Assembly: GCA_007129695.1 (NCBI GenBank)
Contig: SKVA01000304.1
Location: 1 to 8,035 of the forward strand
Source: Spirochaetaceae bacterium
Lineage (GTDB): Bacteria > Spirochaetota > Spirochaetia > DSM-27196 > SLST01
Direction: 5' to 3'
DNA length: 8,035 nucleotides
Shown: positions 6,128 to 8,035 of the stretch, piece by piece
Numbering within the stretch: position 1 is the stretch's first letter
Layout: each line of letters opens with the position of its first letter
Made by a program: the position numbers and the translations under genes
Notes under the pieces: generated by a model
Seen by the model: only the letters and a program-made list of their open reading frames with translations
Told to the model about the DNA's origin: nothing
Databases searched by the model: none

Positions 6128-6745
6128 ATGACGAAAACCAAACGAACTGGTGCAATCCTTCTGGCTGGTACAGCAGCGCTGCTGATCGGGTGCTCGGCAC
6201 GGCAGGATGCGTCCGGCACAGCATCGCTGAACGTCGGTCTTGGCGCCGCCTTTGTCAGCGAGCAGCGCGTCGCCGCACTCGCTGCGGCTCTGGAAGCGGG
6301 ACTGCCGGAGTACCACACCGACGCGTCGGCGATTCGCGTATCGAGCGTGTCGATCGGAGACCCTTCGGCCGATCCGATGGCATTCATGGCAGGACAGACG
6401 AGAGTCGCGGTCATGCTCGCTTCGGGAGAAGTGGAACTGTGGATCACCGACCCGGAGAACGCGAGACGTTTTGGTGACAACGGAGAGGCGTACGTGCCAC
6501 TCGCGACGCTGTTCTCCGACGAAGAGATCGCGGCCTTCAATGGAACGCCCGTCGGGATCGCGGTGACCGATGAGGCAGGCAACGCCACCGGCGAAACGAG
6601 TGAGCCCGCAGGGATCGACCTGTCCCAGAACTCGGCGATACAAGAGCTGACCGGCCTGAACGAGCCTCAGATGTTCGTCTTCGCGAACTCCACCAACATG
6701 GACGCCGCCAAAGCAGCCTTCCGGTTCCTCGCGATGAAGCAATAG
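6128..6745 (+). CDS. putative lipoprotein, minimal solute-binding-protein-like
   Basis: A protein of 205 residues. Residues 1-22 are a lipoprotein signal peptide: a basic n-region (TKTKR), a hydrophobic core, and the lipobox LIGC with lipidated Cys22. The mature protein would be anchored to a membrane facing the periplasm or outside. Residues 23-32 are a flexible tether. The rest alternates strands and helices in a way that recalls a shortened extracellular solute-binding protein: LNVGLGAAF, then a helix (45-60), MAGQTRVAVMLASGEVELWI (87-106) ending in Asp108, YVPLATLFSDEEIAAF (122-137), PVGIAVTDEAGN (141-152) and a C-terminal AANAxxAxRFL-like helix (FANSTNMDAAKAAFRFL). True binding proteins are usually 250 residues or more, and no permease or ATPase gene is adjacent, so transport is not supported. 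A sensor or accessory subunit, or a structural protein, is possible. GGGAG precedes the ATG by six bases. Confidence 0.85.
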   Translation: MTKTKRTGAILLAGTAALLIGCSARQDASGTASLNVGLGAAFVSEQRVAALAAALEAGLPEYHTDASAIRVSSVSIGDPSADPMAFMAGQTRVAVMLASGEVELWITDPENARRFGDNGEAYVPLATLFSDEEIAAFNGTPVGIAVTDEAGNATGETSEPAGIDLSQNSAIQELTGLNEPQMFVFANSTNMDAAKAAFRFLAMKQ

Positions 6746-6786
6746 CCGCCGCGCCGGCCAACAATTTCGGCACCACGCGACAAGCA

Positions 6787-6813
6787 CGGGCCGGTGCGCT
6801 CGATTCCGGCCCG
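6787..6813. terminator. hairpin between convergent lipoprotein and M42 genes
   Basis: CGGGCCGG (6787-6794) and CCGGCCCG (6806-6813) make a perfect 8-bp stem with an 11-base loop, 41 bases after the lipoprotein stop and 31 bases beyond the M42 stop. A second perfect 8-bp pairing, CGCCGGCC (6752-6759) with GGCCGGCG (6813-6820), could enclose it. No T-tract follows on either strand. A bidirectional terminator is the likely role. Confidence 0.5.
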
Positions 6814-6844
6814 GCCGGCGGCGCTGGCCGTGACGACCGACCTC

Positions 6845-7906
6845 CTACCGCCAGTCGTCGGGCAGGATCTCGTGCGCGTAGCGCGGGAAGTACGCGAGCA
6901 GGTCGGCCGTTGCCTGGATGTCACGGATGTGACACATCTGAACCGTAGAATGCATGTACCGCGTCGGGGCGCCGATCGTCGTCGCCTTGGCGCCCAGGCC
7001 CGCGCGCTGGACTGCCGACGCGTCGGTACCTCCGCCGATGTTTCGCTGGTACGGAATGCTGTGCCGCTTGCACGTCTCCATGAGCCCTCGCAGCAGATCA
7101 CGGTCGCCGATCGTTCGGTTGTCCATCAGGTAGATACCCGTCCCGCCACCGATCGGGCACTGGTCGCGGTTGGGCTTCGCAAACGGGATGTCGGCCGGGA
7201 GGCTCCCGTCGATCGCCACGCAGATATCGGCGCCAATTGCGTGCGCCGCGGTTGGTACGCCGCGAACCCCCACCTCTTCCTGGACCGTGCTCACCGCGTA
7301 GACGTCGACCGTGTTCTCCTCGATCCTCCGGAACGAGTCGACGAGCGCGTAGCTTCCGATCCGATCGTCGAAGTTCCTGCCGGTGACGATCTCGTCGTTC
7401 AACACTTCGAACTGTTTGGAGAGGCTGATCGCGTCGCCCACCTGGACCACGGCCTTCACCCGCTCGGCGGGCAAACCCGTGTCCACGAAGAGCTCGTCGA
7501 TCGGGATGACTCGTTTGCGGTCTTCCTCGTCGGTCATCCAGCCCGGTTTGGTCGGGATGACACCCTGGAGCGTGACCGGCTGCTCTCCGGCGGTGCCGTG
7601 GACCGTGACGCGGTGGCTCGGCAGCGTCCGCGGGTCGAAGCCCCCGATCGGGACGAAGGAGATGAAGCCACGCGCGTCGATGTGCGCGACCATGAAGCCG
7701 ATCTCGTCGATGTGGGCGGCGTAGAGCAGGCGGTACGGCTTTTCGCGCGACGGCTTGCGCGCCTTGCGAAGCGCGATCACATTGCCCATCCGGTCGGTCC
7801 AGAGTTCGTCGGCGTACGGGCGCAACTCGTCGGCGATCAGCTTCTGCGCCTCGTGCTCGAAGCCCGAGACCCCCGGCACGTTGGAGAGTCTTGCAAGCAG
7901 GTCCAT
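6845..7906 (-). CDS. M42 family metallo-aminopeptidase
   Basis: A cytosolic protein of 353 residues, the normal length for M42 (TET, FrvX/YsdC/PepA-like) aminopeptidases, which form large dodecameric shells and trim peptides. The two-metal site is complete: H65 and D67 in AAHIDEIGF (63-71), bridging Asp in NFDDRIG (178-184), catalytic E210 and ligand E211 in VQEEVGVRG (208-216), D233 in AIDGS, and H319 in PTRYMHSTVQ (314-323). GGGTDAS (291-297) near the end is also a family mark. Residues roughly 75-165 correspond to the inserted dimerisation (PA-like) domain. The ATG at 7906 has GAGGAG about five bases upstream. That site overlaps the stop of the aldehyde dehydrogenase gene only nine bases away, so the two form an operon and are probably coupled. 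Family members also act as endoglucanases by older annotation, but the peptidase role is best supported. Confidence 0.95.
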   Translation of the reverse strand: MDLLARLSNVPGVSGFEHEAQKLIADELRPYADELWTDRMGNVIALRKARKPSREKPYRLLYAAHIDEIGFMVAHIDARGFISFVPIGGFDPRTLPSHRVTVHGTAGEQPVTLQGVIPTKPGWMTDEEDRKRVIPIDELFVDTGLPAERVKAVVQVGDAISLSKQFEVLNDEIVTGRNFDDRIGSYALVDSFRRIEENTVDVYAVSTVQEEVGVRGVPTAAHAIGADICVAIDGSLPADIPFAKPNRDQCPIGGGTGIYLMDNRTIGDRDLLRGLMETCKRHSIPYQRNIGGGTDASAVQRAGLGAKATTIGAPTRYMHSTVQMCHIRDIQATADLLAYFPRYAHEILPDDWR

Positions 7907-7915
7907 GGTCGCTCC

Positions 7916-8035
7916 TCAGTCGAGCCGGGCGTCGAGTTCGTGTTCGCTCAGGTCGAGCCAGATCGTCTTGGTTTCGGTGTACTGGTCGAACGCGTGCAGC
8001 CCGTTGTCGCGGCCGCCGAAGCCGGAGAGCTTGTA
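7916..8035 (-). CDS. aldehyde dehydrogenase, C-terminal fragment
   Basis: Only the last 39 codons and the TGA stop (7916-7918) lie in the window; the gene continues beyond the right edge. The fragment reads YKLSGFGGRDNG, then LHAFDQYTETKTIWLDL and a short acidic tail. This is the conserved end of NAD(P)-dependent aldehyde dehydrogenases, where 'KxSGxGRxxG' is followed by 'LxxYTxxKTxW'. The 'GRD..LHA' form recalls PuuC-type enzymes acting on aminoaldehydes from polyamine breakdown, but the fragment is too short to decide the substrate, and the catalytic Cys and Glu are outside the window. It lies directly upstream of the M42 gene on the same strand. Amine or amino-acid catabolism together with peptide trimming would be a reasonable shared theme, though that is inference. 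Confidence 0.88.
   Translation of the reverse strand, partial: YKLSGFGGRDNGLHAFDQYTETKTIWLDLSEHELDARLD

Noticed and set aside
5701..6588. Open frame of 295 codons on the minus strand
   Set aside because: It spans the acetyltransferase end, the intergenic gap and half of the lipoprotein gene; low-complexity Ser/Ala/Pro content and no motif.

Overview
The window comes from a GC-rich bacterial chromosome (clearly above 60% G+C by eye, strong G/C preference at third codon positions). One AT-rich island at about 2641-2730 marks a promoter region. A lipobox lipoprotein, a MATE pump, an M42 aminopeptidase and a non-HemE URO-D-family protein together fit a Gram-negative, possibly anaerobic or facultative lineage such as a high-GC spirochaete. 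This is a guess from gene content: there is no rRNA or other marker. I see no tRNA, rRNA, CRISPR array, insertion sequence, phage gene or integration site.

Layout. (1) 1-696 (+): 3' part of an unrecognised protein whose visible N-terminal part resembles the His/Asn half of a papain-like or C39-like cysteine peptidase fold. It converges with the next gene, with one base between the two stop codons. (2) 698-2626 (-): a two-gene operon, a MarR-type repressor followed by a MATE efflux pump, arranged like the mepR-mepA pair of Staphylococcus. Its sigma70-type promoter is covered by an immediate tandem duplication of a 16-bp, partly palindromic AT-rich motif, a good candidate operator. (3) 2795-4009 (+): a small four-helix membrane protein of unknown function, then a CPBP (CAAX/Abi) intramembrane glutamic protease with all three signature motifs. 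(4) 4035-5105 (-): a URO-D superfamily protein with an HxC metal-site motif, more like corrinoid/methyl-transfer relatives than HemE. (5) 5218-5970 (+): an AAC(3)-family N-acetyltransferase with a GTG start and no visible ribosome binding site. (6) 6128-6745 (+): a lipoprotein that looks like a very short solute-binding-protein fold. (7) 6845-8035 (-): an operon of an aldehyde dehydrogenase (only its last 39 codons are here) and an M42 aminopeptidase.

How the parts work together. Most neighbours look like independent one- or two-gene units that alternate strand. Convergent pairs are separated by GC-rich perfect hairpins without a T-tract (4009-4030 and 6787-6813). The clearest functional unit is the MarR-MATE operon, probably self-repressed and induced by a drug or metabolite that the pump exports. 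I do not see a convincing new multi-gene system. The items most worth following are the tandem operator, the small-membrane-protein/CPBP pair, the minimal solute-binding-like lipoprotein and the unassigned URO-D protein.
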